Origin: Mesorhizobium sp. WSM4904
Lineage (GTDB): Bacteria; Pseudomonadota; Alphaproteobacteria; Rhizobiales; Rhizobiaceae
Direction: 5' to 3'
DNA length: 64,000 nucleotides
Assembly: GCF_029674545.1 (NCBI RefSeq)
Contig: NZ_CP121354.1
Location: 2,117,001 to 2,181,000, forward strand
Shown here: positions 35,356 to 44,612 of the stretch, one piece after another
Numbering within the stretch: position 1 is the stretch's first letter
Layout of the letters: each line of letters opens with the position of its first letter
Made by a program: the position numbers and the translations under genes
The notes under the pieces: generated by a model
What the model was told of the DNA's origin: nothing
Databases searched by the model: none
What the model saw: the letters and a program-made list of their open reading frames with translations, nothing else

Positions 35356-36780
35356 ATGGAAAAAGCCGAAATCGGCCTGATCGGCCTTGGCACGATGGGT
35401 TCCAACCTGGCGCTCAACATCGCCGAGCATGGGCACCGCATCGCCGTCTTCAACCGCACCCCATCGCGCACCGACGCCTTCGTCGAGAGCGCCGGTCCGC
35501 TGAAGGACAGGGTCGTCCCTTGCTACAGCCTGGAGGAACTTGCCGCGGCGATCCGACCGCCTCGGCCGATCATCATCATGGTGCTGGCCGGCAAGCCGGT
35601 CGACGAGCAGATCGCGGCGCTTCGCGGCGTGCTTTCCGACAACGACATCGTCATCGATGCCGGAAACGCCAATTTCCGCGACACGATGCGGCGCTTCTCC
35701 GATCTGTCTGGCTCGGGCCTGACCTTCATCGGCATGGGAGTCTCCGGCGGCGAGGAGGGTGCGCGCCATGGGCCGTCGATCATGGTCGGCGGCACGGAAG
35801 AGTCCTGGAAGCGCGTCGAGAAGGTGCTGACGGCGATCTCCGCGAAATTCAAGGACGAGCCGTGCGCCGCCTGGCTCGGGACCGATGGCGCCGGGCATTT
35901 CGTCAAGACCATCCATAACGGCATCGAATATGCCGACATGCAGATGATCGCCGAGATCTATGGCATCCTGCGCGACGGCCTCTCCATGGGACCGAAGGAA
36001 ATCGGCAAGGTCTTCGAAGACTGGAACAAGGGCCGGCTCAACTCCTACCTGATCGAGATCACCGCCAGGGTTCTGGCGGCCGACGATCCGAAGACCGGCA
36101 AGCCGGTGGTCGACGTCATCCTCGACCGCGCCGGCCAGAAGGGCACCGGCAAATGGTCGGTCATCGAGGCGCAGCAGCTCGGCATTCCGGCGACGGCGAT
36201 CGAAGCGGCCGTGGCGGCGCGTGTGCTGTCTTCCATCAAGGACGAGCGGCAGGCGGCGGAAAAGGCCTATGGCAATATCGGCGTCGAGAAGATTTCCGGC
36301 GACAAGGCAGCCCTTCTGAAGGATCTCGAGCTGGCGCTGTTCGCCGGCAAGATCGCTGCTTATGCGCAAGGCTTCGCGGTGATGAGCGGCGCCTCGAGAG
36401 AGTTCAACTGGAACCTGCCGATGCCGACCATCGCCAAGATCTGGCGCGCTGGCTGCATCATCCGCTCGCAGATGCTGGATACGATGGCGGAAGCTTTCGG
36501 CTCCGGCGGCGCTTCCACCAACCTTCTGATGGCGCCGGCCTTCATCGCCATGATGAAGGAAGCGCATCCGTCGCTCAGGCGGATCGTTGCGAGAGCCTCG
36601 GAGGCCGGCTCGCCGGTGCCGGCGCTGTGCTCGGCGCTCGCCTATTTCGACAGCTACCGGCAGGGACGCGGTACCTCGAACCTGATCCAGGCGCAGCGCG
36701 ATTTCTTCGGCGCGCATGGCTTCGAGCGCATCGGCGAGCAGGGCGCGTTCCATGGGCCCTGGGGCAGCGGGGCTGCTTAG
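35356..36780 (+). CDS. gnd: 6-phosphogluconate dehydrogenase, decarboxylating
   Basis: 474 aa, the long form. NADP-binding GLIGLGTMGSNLA at the N-terminus; substrate region GMGVSGGEEGARHGPSIMVGG; catalytic Lys in HFVKTIHNGIEYADMQ. Converts 6-phosphogluconate to ribulose 5-phosphate, CO2 and NADPH in the pentose phosphate pathway. Stands alone between the copper genes and a convergent LacI gene. RBS GGGAAG. Confidence 0.95.
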   Translation: MEKAEIGLIGLGTMGSNLALNIAEHGHRIAVFNRTPSRTDAFVESAGPLKDRVVPCYSLEELAAAIRPPRPIIIMVLAGKPVDEQIAALRGVLSDNDIVIDAGNANFRDTMRRFSDLSGSGLTFIGMGVSGGEEGARHGPSIMVGGTEESWKRVEKVLTAISAKFKDEPCAAWLGTDGAGHFVKTIHNGIEYADMQMIAEIYGILRDGLSMGPKEIGKVFEDWNKGRLNSYLIEITARVLAADDPKTGKPVVDVILDRAGQKGTGKWSVIEAQQLGIPATAIEAAVAARVLSSIKDERQAAEKAYGNIGVEKISGDKAALLKDLELALFAGKIAAYAQGFAVMSGASREFNWNLPMPTIAKIWRAGCIIRSQMLDTMAEAFGSGGASTNLLMAPAFIAMMKEAHPSLRRIVARASEAGSPVPALCSALAYFDSYRQGRGTSNLIQAQRDFFGAHGFERIGEQGAFHGPWGSGAA

Positions 36781-36786
36781 AGTCAA

Positions 36787-36803
36787 GCCCGAGGATGACG
36801 AAG
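36787..36803. repeat. Fragment of type C element
   Basis: GCCCGAGGATGACGAAG matches the right end of the element at 10499-10704. Lies right after the gnd stop, between convergent genes. Confidence 0.5.
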
Positions 36804-36865
36804 CCGCGTGGCCTTGGCCAATCTCCAGCGTCGAGCAGAGGGCCATTCTTGACCGGCAACCAGCA

Positions 36866-37909
36866 CTAACCCCGATAGGGCAAGACCTCGCTCGGCGTGC
36901 TGAGCGACTGCAGCGATCCGGGGTCGGCGCCGCCGATCCAGCCGAGCACCGCGCGCGCGAGCTCGGAGCCGGCGAGCCGGAAATTCTCGTTGACGACCAG
37001 CAGTTCCCGCCGAAACAGATGCAGCAGCTCCGACGACTGTTTCGAGACCACGTCGACGTCGCGGCCAAGCTTCAGGCCTGCATCCTCGATGCCGGCGACG
37101 ACGGCAAGCGTGGCTGCGGCGGCGCTGCTGACGATGCCGTCCGGGCGGTCCTCCCGCCGCATGAGCTGCGCAGTCCGCATCCGGATCTGCTCGATGGTGT
37201 GGTCGATGGAGACGGTGTTGAACGGCACCTCGCTGGCGCCGACATCGCTCAGCGCGTCGGCAAAGCCGTTCACCGTATGACCGTAATAGGTGAGGCCGAC
37301 CGGCGGCGTCACCAAAGCGAAGCGTCGACGGCCCATGCCGGCAAGGTGGCGCACGGCCTCGCCGGCGAAGGCGTAGTTGTCGAAGTCGTGATAGGGATGC
37401 ACCAGCCCCATGTCGGTGCGGCCGTGCGTGGCAAAGGGAATGCCGCGCTCGAGCATGTAGCGGGCGCGCGGATCGTTGGGCTGCGTGCGCGAGATGATGA
37501 CGCCGTCGGCGGAGCCGGTCTCCACAAGGTAGCGCACCGGATCCAGCGGATCCTGCGAGCGCGAATAGGGCGTGACGATCAGGTGATAGGGCGTGTCGGC
37601 GATCACTTCGGTGACGCCGTAGATGATGTCCGAGACGAAGCTCATCAGCTCGTGCTCGGTATTGAGCACAAGTGAGATGACGTTGGTCTTGCCGGTTCTG
37701 AGCCTCACGCCGGCGCGGTTCGGCCGGTAGCCGATCTGCTTGGCGACGAGCTGGACGCGGCGCCTGGTTTCGGCGCCGATTTCGGGCGCATCCTTCAGCG
37801 CGCGCGAGACGGTGGTGACGCCGAGCCCGGTCATGAAGGCGAGCGTCTTCAGCGTCGGCCGTTCCCTGGCCGACGTGCCGCCGTCCTTGTCCTTGGTTCG
37901 TCTGTCCAT
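36866..37909 (-). CDS. LacI-family transcriptional regulator
   Basis: 347 aa. N-terminal HTH (TLKTLAFMTGLGVTTVSRAL) and hinge helix region RPNRAGVRLRTGKTNVI, followed by a PBP-I-type sugar-binding domain. Divergent from the ABC transporter operon starting at 38295. Two CTGAAACGTTACAG-type operators lie in between, so it very likely represses that operon and itself. Inducer unknown. Confidence 0.92.
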   Translation of the reverse strand: MDRRTKDKDGGTSARERPTLKTLAFMTGLGVTTVSRALKDAPEIGAETRRRVQLVAKQIGYRPNRAGVRLRTGKTNVISLVLNTEHELMSFVSDIIYGVTEVIADTPYHLIVTPYSRSQDPLDPVRYLVETGSADGVIISRTQPNDPRARYMLERGIPFATHGRTDMGLVHPYHDFDNYAFAGEAVRHLAGMGRRRFALVTPPVGLTYYGHTVNGFADALSDVGASEVPFNTVSIDHTIEQIRMRTAQLMRREDRPDGIVSSAAAATLAVVAGIEDAGLKLGRDVDVVSKQSSELLHLFRRELLVVNENFRLAGSELARAVLGWIGGADPGSLQSLSTPSEVLPYRG

Positions 37910-38007
37910 TCGTCCCGCCCATCAGGCGCATAACAGCCGCGAGGCTGACCGGCAATCCTTCGCGTCGACATTTGCGCGGCTTTCAGCCCGTGACGCGGTT
38001 CAATATA

Positions 38008-38021
38008 CTGAAACGTTACAG
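38008..38021. promoter_or_regulatory. LacI operator 1
   Basis: CTGAAACGTTACAG, a near-palindrome with central ACGT. It is the exact reverse complement of the site at 38262-38275. About 100 bp upstream of the LacI gene start. Confidence 0.75.
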
Positions 38022-38261
38022 GTTGCCAACGCCCCAGACTAGGCGGCTGAGCGCGATCTTCACCGCCAGTGGCGAGGAAGTGGGCCGAAAGCCACTGGAA
38101 TCGCAAAGAAATCTCAGTTTCCTGCGGGTTTTGGCATCATTCGGTTGAGCTAGACACTGCCGAGCGCTTCCAGCAGAAGGATTTTGTTCGCGACTCGAAA
38201 AAATCTTGGACGAAGTTCATTCGAGGGGTTGCCTATGCCGGTCATTTGCCGTATCGAAAAT

Positions 38262-38275
38262 CTGTAACGTTTCAG
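38262..38275. promoter_or_regulatory. LacI operator 2
   Basis: CTGTAACGTTTCAG, reverse complement of operator 1 and 254 bp away. It sits only 19 bases before the start codon of the binding-protein gene, so it may act as a roadblock or in a repression loop with operator 1. Confidence 0.75.
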
Positions 38276-38294
38276 ATTCTGGGAGGAAACCGAA

Positions 38295-39533
38295 ATGCGA
38301 TACAAATTCCTGACTGCCGCGTTCGCCGCGACGGTCGCGCTCAACTTCGCCGGACCGGCGGCCGCGACCGATCTCGAAGTCACCCATTGGTGGACTTCGG
38401 GCGGCGAGGCGGCGGCGGTGGCTGAACTTGCCAAGGCCTTCGACGCGACCGGCAATCACTGGGTCGACGGCGCCATCGCCGGCTCCGGCGGCACGGCGCG
38501 GCCGATCATGATCAGCCGCATCACCGGCGGCGACCCGATGGGCGCCACCCAATTCAACCACGGCCGCCAGGCGGAGGAGCTTGTCCAGGCCGGGCTGATG
38601 CGCGACCTCACCGACATCGCCACCAAGGACAAGTGGACGGAAATCGTGCGGCCGAAGAGCCTGCTCGATAGTTGCACCATCGATGGCAAGATCTATTGCG
38701 TGCCGGTCAATATCCATTCCTGGCAGTGGCTGTGGCTGTCGAACGAGGCCTTCCAGAAGGCAGGCGTGCCGATGCCTAAGGACTGGAACGAGTTCGTGGC
38801 CGCTGCGCCGGCGCTGGAAAAGGCCGGCATCACCCCGCTCGCCGTCGGTGGTCAGCCCTGGCAGGCATCGGGCGCCTTCGACGTGCTGCTCGCCGCGGTC
38901 GGCGGCACCGACGCCTTCCTCAAGGTCTACAAGGAAAAGGACGCCAAATTCGCCGGCGGCCCCGAGATCGCCAAGGTGTTCAAGGCCGCCGACGACGCCC
39001 GCAAGATGGCCAAGAACACCAATGTGCAGGACTGGAACCAGGCGACCAACCTCGTCATCACCGGCAAGGCAGGCGGCCAGATCATGGGCGACTGGGCGCA
39101 GGGCGAGTTCCAGGTCGCCGGCAAGACCGCCGGCAAGGACTACACCTGCCTGCCCGGCCTCGGCCTGAACGAGGTCATCGCCACCGGCGGCGACGCCTTC
39201 TACTTCCCGCTGCTGAAGGACGCCGACAAGGCCAAGGCGCAGGAAGTCCTGGCCGAGACGCTGCTCGATCCGAAGACGCAGGTCGCCTTCAATCTCAAGA
39301 AGGGCTCGCTGCCGGTGCGCGGCGACGTCGACCTCAACACGGCGAACGACTGCATGAAGAAGGGTCTCGCGATCCTCGCCAAGGGCGCCGTCATCCCGTG
39401 GACGGACCAGCTGCTCTCGCAGGACAGCCAGAAGCAGAAGGAGGATCTGTTCTCCGAATTCTTCGCCAAGCCCGACATGACGCTCGAAGAGGCGCAGAAG
39501 CGCTTCGCCGACATCATCGCTTCGGCCGACTGA
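38295..39533 (+). CDS. Carbohydrate ABC transporter substrate-binding protein
   Basis: 412 aa, family 1 extracellular solute-binding protein. Signal peptide MRYKFLTAAFAATVALNFAG, cut near AAA-T. Mature start TDLEVTHWWTSGGEAAAV is typical of glucose/mannose-type binding proteins, as are GGQPWQASGAFDVLL and QIMGDWAQGEFQVAGK. First gene of a LacI-controlled operon with two permeases, an ATPase and three sugar enzymes. Confidence 0.93.
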   Translation: MRYKFLTAAFAATVALNFAGPAAATDLEVTHWWTSGGEAAAVAELAKAFDATGNHWVDGAIAGSGGTARPIMISRITGGDPMGATQFNHGRQAEELVQAGLMRDLTDIATKDKWTEIVRPKSLLDSCTIDGKIYCVPVNIHSWQWLWLSNEAFQKAGVPMPKDWNEFVAAAPALEKAGITPLAVGGQPWQASGAFDVLLAAVGGTDAFLKVYKEKDAKFAGGPEIAKVFKAADDARKMAKNTNVQDWNQATNLVITGKAGGQIMGDWAQGEFQVAGKTAGKDYTCLPGLGLNEVIATGGDAFYFPLLKDADKAKAQEVLAETLLDPKTQVAFNLKKGSLPVRGDVDLNTANDCMKKGLAILAKGAVIPWTDQLLSQDSQKQKEDLFSEFFAKPDMTLEEAQKRFADIIASAD

Positions 39534-39618
39534 TCGACGGCGCCCCCGCCAGCTCCCGGCCCCTGCTTATCCGGGGTCGGGAGCGTGATGTCCTCATTGT
39601 CCCAGCGCGGCTGCCGAG

Positions 39619-40512
39619 ATGAGCAACAGCGAACGCCCCAACCAGCTTTTCCGCAATCTCAATGCCAAGGTCGCGTCGATCCCGATGATCCTGACCGCGC
39701 TGGTGGTCTTCGTCGGCGGCACGGCCTGGACGGTGCTCTATTCCTTCACCAATTCGAAGCTGCTGCCACGGCTGAGTTTCGTCGGGCTCGACCAATATTA
39801 CCGGCTGTGGGCGACGCCGCGCTGGCTCGTCTCGATCGAGAACCTTTTGATCTATGGCGTGATCTCGCTGGTGTTCTCGCTGGTCATCGGCTTCGTGCTT
39901 GCGGCTCTCCTCGACCAGAAGATCCGCTTCGAGGACACGTTCCGTACCATCTTCCTCTATCCTTTCGCGCTGTCCTTCATCGTCACCGGCCTTGTCTGGC
40001 AGTGGTTGCTCAATCCGGACTTCGGCGTCCAGCGCGTCGTGCGCGACCTCGGCTGGACGAGCTTCAGCTTCGATCCGCTCTACAATTCCAGCATCGTCAT
40101 CTACGGCATTTCGATCGCAGCACTGTGGCAAGGCACGGGGCTGATCATGTGCCTGATGCTGGCCGGCCTGCGCGGCATCGATGAGGATATCTGGAAGGCC
40201 GCGCGGGTCGACGGCATCCCGATGTGGAAGACCTATCTCTTCATCGTCATTCCGATGATGCGGCCGGTCTTCATCACCACGCTGGTGATCATCGCAGCGG
40301 GCATCGTCAAGGTCTACGACCTCGTGGTTGCCCAGACCAGCGGCGGCCCTGGCATCGCCTCCGAAGTGCCGGCGAAGTACGTCTACGACTACATGTTCTT
40401 CGCCCAGAATCTCGGCCAGGGTTTTGCCGCCTCGACCGTGATGCTGCTCTCGGTGGTCATCGTGATCGTGCCATGGGCCTATCTCGAATTCGGAGGCAAG
40501 AAGCATGGCTGA
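39619..40512 (+). CDS. Sugar ABC transporter permease (MalF-type)
   Basis: 297 aa, six membrane helices; EAA loop DIWKAARVDGIPMWKTYLFI. Inner-membrane partner of the MalG-type permease that overlaps its end by 8 bp. Operates with the binding protein and ATPase of the same operon. Confidence 0.92.
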   Translation: MSNSERPNQLFRNLNAKVASIPMILTALVVFVGGTAWTVLYSFTNSKLLPRLSFVGLDQYYRLWATPRWLVSIENLLIYGVISLVFSLVIGFVLAALLDQKIRFEDTFRTIFLYPFALSFIVTGLVWQWLLNPDFGVQRVVRDLGWTSFSFDPLYNSSIVIYGISIAALWQGTGLIMCLMLAGLRGIDEDIWKAARVDGIPMWKTYLFIVIPMMRPVFITTLVIIAAGIVKVYDLVVAQTSGGPGIASEVPAKYVYDYMFFAQNLGQGFAASTVMLLSVVIVIVPWAYLEFGGKKHG

Positions 40513-41455
40513 GATTGCTGCTTCCATCCCCGCTAAGGCGGACGCCCTCCGGCGCGAGGCCCCGTTGCCCGATACATTGGGGCCGAGCGGAACGAAGCCG
40601 CGGCATGTGCTTTCCCGCCGCAACATCTTCCTCTACGGCACGCTGATCGTCGTGGCGCTCTATTATCTGCTGCCGCTTTACGTGATGGTCGTCACGTCGC
40701 TGAAGGGCATGCCGGAAATCCGCCTCGGCAACATCTTCTCGCCGCCGCTGGAGATCACTTTCGAGCCCTGGGTGAAGGCGTGGGCGACCGCCTGCACCGG
40801 CCTCAATTGCGACGGACTTTCGCGCGGCTTCTGGAATTCGGTGCGCATCACCGTGCCGTCGGTGCTGCTGTCGATCGCGATCGCTTCGGTGAACGGCTAC
40901 GCCTTGGCCAACTGGCGCTTCAAGGGCGCCGACAGCTTCTTCATCATCCTGATCGTCGGCGCCTTCATCCCCTATCAGGTGATGATCTATCCGATCGTCA
41001 TCATCCTGCGCGAGATCGGCATCTACGGCACGCTCACCGGCCTGGTGATCGTGCATTCGATCTTCGGCATGCCGATCCTGACGCTTCTGTTCCGCAACTA
41101 TTTCACGTCGATGCCTGAGGAGCTGTTCAGGGCGGCGCGCGTCGACGGCGCCGGCTTCTGGGGCATCTATCTGCGCATCATGCTGCCGATGTCGCTGCCG
41201 ATCTTCGTCGTCGCCATCATCCTGCAGGTGACGGGCATCTGGAACGACTTCCTGTTCGGCGTCGTCTACACCCGCCCCGACACCTATCCGATAACGGTGC
41301 AGCTCAACAACATCGTCAACTCGGTGCAGGGCGTGAAGGAATACAACGTCAACATGGCCGCGACCATCCTGACCGGCCTCGTGCCGCTCATCGTCTATTT
41401 CGTTTCCGGCAAGCTCTTCGTGCGCGGCATCGCCGCCGGCGCGGTGAAAGGATGA
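40505..41455 (+). CDS. Sugar ABC transporter permease (MalG-type)
   Basis: 316 aa. Longer polar N-terminus (about 45 residues) before TM1 FLYGTLIVVALYYLLPLYVM; EAA loop EELFRAARVDGAGFWGIYLR. Overlaps the upstream permease and shares its stop region with the ATPase start (GGATGATGATG). Confidence 0.92.
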   Translation: MAEIAASIPAKADALRREAPLPDTLGPSGTKPRHVLSRRNIFLYGTLIVVALYYLLPLYVMVVTSLKGMPEIRLGNIFSPPLEITFEPWVKAWATACTGLNCDGLSRGFWNSVRITVPSVLLSIAIASVNGYALANWRFKGADSFFIILIVGAFIPYQVMIYPIVIILREIGIYGTLTGLVIVHSIFGMPILTLLFRNYFTSMPEELFRAARVDGAGFWGIYLRIMLPMSLPIFVVAIILQVTGIWNDFLFGVVYTRPDTYPITVQLNNIVNSVQGVKEYNVNMAATILTGLVPLIVYFVSGKLFVRGIAAGAVKG

Positions 41456-42564
41456 TGATGGCAGCAGCAATCGCCAATCCCAGCGTCTCGATCCAGGACC
41501 TGTCGCTCAATTTCGGCGTCATGTCGGTGCTGAAGACGCTCAACTTGGACGTCGCCGAGGGCGAGTTCATCGTGCTGCTCGGGCCGTCGGGCTGCGGCAA
41601 GTCGACCTTGCTCAACTGCATAGCCGGCCTGCTCGACATTTCGGAAGGCCGCATCTTCATCAAGGGCAAGAACGTCACCTGGGAAGAGCCGAAGGACCGC
41701 GGCATCGGCATGGTGTTCCAGTCCTACGCGCTCTACCCGCAGATGACGGTGGAGAAGAACCTGTCCTTCGGCCTGCGCGTGGCCGGCGTGCCGAAGGAGG
41801 AGATCGCCAAGCGCATCGCGCGCGCGGCCGAGATCCTGCAGATCGAACCGCTTCTGCAGCGCAAGCCCTCGGCGCTTTCCGGCGGCCAGCGCCAGCGCGT
41901 GGCGATCGGGCGGGCGCTGGTGCGCGACGTCGACGTCTTCCTGTTCGACGAGCCGCTCTCCAACCTCGACGCCAAGCTGCGCTCGGAGCTGCGCGTCGAG
42001 ATCAAGCTTCTGCATCGCAGGCTGCAGAACACGATGATCTACGTCACCCACGACCAGATCGAGGCGATGACGCTGGCCGACCGCATCGCGGTGATGAAGG
42101 GCGGGGTGATCCAGCAGCTCGATGCGCCGCAGACGATCTACAACCGTCCGGTCAACCGCTTCGTCGCCGGTTTTCTCGGCTCGCCGGCGATGAATTTCCT
42201 CAAAGGGGAGTTGCAGGCGGGCGATGCTCCCCTGTTCAAGGCCGATGGTGTTTCCGTGCCGCTCGGGCGCTATCAGTTCGATGGCGACAACGGCCGTGCC
42301 GGCAAACCCTGCGTGTTCGGCATCCGGCCCGAGCACATTGCCCTGGGCGAAGCGGCCAAGGCGATGCCCTTCACCGCCGAGTCGACCGTCGAGATCGTCG
42401 ATCCGATGGGCTCCGACACCCTGGTTTGGACGAAGCTCGGCGGCCAGATCGTCTCCTTCCGCGTCGAAGCGGACAAGACGCTGCGCAATGGCGATGCGAT
42501 CTGCATCGGCTTCGATCCGGCGCGCGCTTCGCTGTTCGACGCGGAGACCGACAGCCGCCTTTAA
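41452..42564 (+). CDS. Sugar ABC transporter ATP-binding protein (UgpC/MalK-type)
   Basis: 370 aa; three consecutive ATGs (41452, 41455, 41458) are possible starts. Walker A GPSGCGKST, Q-loop MVFQSYALYPQM, signature LSGGQRQRVAIGRAL, Walker B VFLFDEPLSNLDAKLR, then a C-terminal TOBE/OB regulatory domain (about 240-370). Drives sugar uptake with the two permeases. Confidence 0.94.
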   Translation: MMMAAAIANPSVSIQDLSLNFGVMSVLKTLNLDVAEGEFIVLLGPSGCGKSTLLNCIAGLLDISEGRIFIKGKNVTWEEPKDRGIGMVFQSYALYPQMTVEKNLSFGLRVAGVPKEEIAKRIARAAEILQIEPLLQRKPSALSGGQRQRVAIGRALVRDVDVFLFDEPLSNLDAKLRSELRVEIKLLHRRLQNTMIYVTHDQIEAMTLADRIAVMKGGVIQQLDAPQTIYNRPVNRFVAGFLGSPAMNFLKGELQAGDAPLFKADGVSVPLGRYQFDGDNGRAGKPCVFGIRPEHIALGEAAKAMPFTAESTVEIVDPMGSDTLVWTKLGGQIVSFRVEADKTLRNGDAICIGFDPARASLFDAETDSRL

Positions 42565-42601
42565 CCCGAAAAATCATCCCCAAGCAGAACGGACAGGACA
42601 G

Positions 42602-43348
42602 ATGAACTGGTCATTCCAACTCTACAGCGCCCGAAATTTCCAACCATGGGACGGCGTGCTGAAGATGCTCGGCGAGCTCGGCTACAAGGAAGTCGAAGGC
42701 TTCGGCGGCGTTTATGACGATCCCAAGGCTTTCCGCGCCGAGCTCGACAAGAACGGGCTCGCCATGCCGACCGGGCATTTCTCGATCGATGCGCTGGAAA
42801 AGGACTTCGACGGCGTGCGCAGAACAGCCGATGCGCTCGGCATCTCGCTCTTGATCTGCCCCTATCTCATGCCCGATGCGCGGCCCGGCGATACTGCCGG
42901 CTGGCGCGGCTTCGGCGAGCGGCTCGCCAAGGTCGGCGAGACCACGAAGAAAGGCGGCTACGGCTTTGCCTGGCACAACCACGATTTCGAGTTCAAGGCG
43001 CTCGCCGACGGTTCGCTGCCGCAGGACCATATCTTGTCCGCGGCGCCCGACATCGGCTGGGAGATGGACGTCGCCTGGGTGGTGCGCGGCGGCGCCGATC
43101 CGCTGCCCTGGATCGAGAGGCACGGCAGTCGCATCAATGCCGTCCATGTCAAGGACATGGCCAAGCCAGGCGAGGGGCTCGACGAGGACGGCTGGTCGGA
43201 TGTCGGTCACGGCACCATCGACTGGGCCGGCCTGGTCAAGACGTTGCGCGCCAGAAGCGCGGCGAAGTATTTCGTCATGGAGCAGGACAACCCCAACGAC
43301 ATCGAGCGCTTCGCCCGTCGCTCGATCGAATCCGTCAAGAATTACTAG
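42602..43348 (+). CDS. Sugar phosphate isomerase/epimerase-like TIM-barrel protein
   Basis: 248 aa from the ATG at 42602 (GGACAG upstream). Metal-site stretches FAWHNHDFEF (first ligand region has HNHD rather than a plain Glu), GWEMDVAWVVRGGADP, AVHVKDM and FVMEQDNP. Short member of the xylose-isomerase-like family, close to proteins found with Gfo/Idh dehydrogenases; the next gene is such a dehydrogenase. Substrate unknown. Confidence 0.85.
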   Translation: MNWSFQLYSARNFQPWDGVLKMLGELGYKEVEGFGGVYDDPKAFRAELDKNGLAMPTGHFSIDALEKDFDGVRRTADALGISLLICPYLMPDARPGDTAGWRGFGERLAKVGETTKKGGYGFAWHNHDFEFKALADGSLPQDHILSAAPDIGWEMDVAWVVRGGADPLPWIERHGSRINAVHVKDMAKPGEGLDEDGWSDVGHGTIDWAGLVKTLRARSAAKYFVMEQDNPNDIERFARRSIESVKNY

Positions 43349-43359
43349 GACATACCATC

Positions 43360-44502
43360 ATGGCAAACAAACTTGGCGTAGGCGTCATCGGCTGCGGCAA
43401 CATCTCGAAGGCGTATTTCTCGCTGGCGCCGCTGTTTCGCGGCATCAAGATGCGCGCCTGCGCGGACATCAACATGGACGCGGCGAAGATGCGGGCGAAG
43501 GAGTTCAAGCTCCGCGCCGAGACGGTCAACGACCTTCTCAAGGACGACGAGATCGACATCGTCGTCAACCTCACCGTTCCGGCCGTGCATTATGAAGTGT
43601 CGAAGGCGGTGCTCGAGGCCGGCAAGCACGTCTATTCGGAAAAGCCTTTCGTGCTGTCGATCGAGGAAGGGCTCGACCTCAAGAAACGCGCCGAGAAGAA
43701 GGGGCTGCGCATCGGTTCGGCGCCGGACACGTTCTTCGGCGGCGCGCATCAGCTGGCGCGCGAGCTGATCGACAGCGGCAAGCTCGGCAGGATCACCAGC
43801 GGCACCTGCCATGTGATGGGCCATGGCATGGAGCACTGGCACCCCAATCCAGATTTCTTCTTTCAGCCGGGCGCCGGCCCGGTGCTCGATATCGGTCCGT
43901 ACTACGTCACCAACCTGATCCAGCTGATCGGACCGGTGAAGCAGGTTGCGGCCTTCGCGGCGACGCCAGCCAAGGAGCGAACGATCAGCTCAAAGCCCCG
44001 TGCGGGCGAAAAAATCCCGGTCAACACGCCGACCACCATCCACGCGCTGCTGGAGTTCGCGAACGGCGCCGTGGTGACGCTCAACACCAGCTGGGACGTC
44101 TGGAGCCATGGCCACGCGCCGATGGAGCTCTATGGCGAGGCGGGCACCGTCTTCGTGCCCGATCCGAACTTCTTCGGTGGCGAGGTTCGCTTCACCGATG
44201 CGACCAAGCCGGTGAAGAAGCTGCCCAAGTGGGATCATCCGTTCGGCGTGCCCAACGAGATGCACAGTCAGGGCATGATGGCCAACTATCGCACCGCAGG
44301 CCTTGCCGACATGGCGATCGCCATCGCCGAAGGGCGGCCGCATCGCTGCTCGATGGAGCTGGCGCTGCACGCCGTCGATGTCATGACCGGCATCCTGCGC
44401 TCCGGCGAAAGCGGCAAGTTCGTCACCATGCAGACGACTTGCGAGCGACCGGCAGCGCTCGGCATCAAGGAGGCCAAGGCGCTCCTGGCGAAGAAAAAGT
44501 AG
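43360..44502 (+). CDS. Gfo/Idh/MocA-family oxidoreductase
   Basis: 380 aa. Rossmann GVGVIGCGNISKAYF at the N-terminus, YSEKPFVLS (EKP motif), and VLDIGPYYVTNLIQLIG carrying the catalytic Asp and Tyr/His positions. NAD(P)-dependent oxidation of a sugar or cyclitol. 11 bp after the TIM-barrel gene, so the two are translationally linked and probably act in sequence. Confidence 0.9.
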   Translation: MANKLGVGVIGCGNISKAYFSLAPLFRGIKMRACADINMDAAKMRAKEFKLRAETVNDLLKDDEIDIVVNLTVPAVHYEVSKAVLEAGKHVYSEKPFVLSIEEGLDLKKRAEKKGLRIGSAPDTFFGGAHQLARELIDSGKLGRITSGTCHVMGHGMEHWHPNPDFFFQPGAGPVLDIGPYYVTNLIQLIGPVKQVAAFAATPAKERTISSKPRAGEKIPVNTPTTIHALLEFANGAVVTLNTSWDVWSHGHAPMELYGEAGTVFVPDPNFFGGEVRFTDATKPVKKLPKWDHPFGVPNEMHSQGMMANYRTAGLADMAIAIAEGRPHRCSMELALHAVDVMTGILRSGESGKFVTMQTTCERPAALGIKEAKALLAKKK

Positions 44503-44510
44503 GTGGCGAC

Positions 44511-44538
44511 CCCTCTCCCCGTTTCGGCGGGGAGAGGG
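44511..44538. repeat. Short C/T-rich hairpin (type B-like)
   Basis: CCCTCTCCCC and GGGGAGAGGG pair over 10 bp. Lies in the 110-bp gap before the aldo/keto reductase. Confidence 0.5.
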
Positions 44539-44612
44539 TAAGGATGGAGGGCAAGCATCGATTCAAGTCAGTAGCGGCGATCCCCGCGCCGCTTCGATCC
44601 CGAGGATTCCCC

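Larger units (their letters stand above)
37910..38294. other. Divergent control region between lacI-type gene and ABC operon
   Basis: 385 bp with no convincing gene. Contains the two LacI operators listed separately, an ATACTG stretch near 38004 that may belong to a promoter, and the GGGAGGA ribosome binding site of the binding-protein gene at the right end. Confidence 0.6.
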
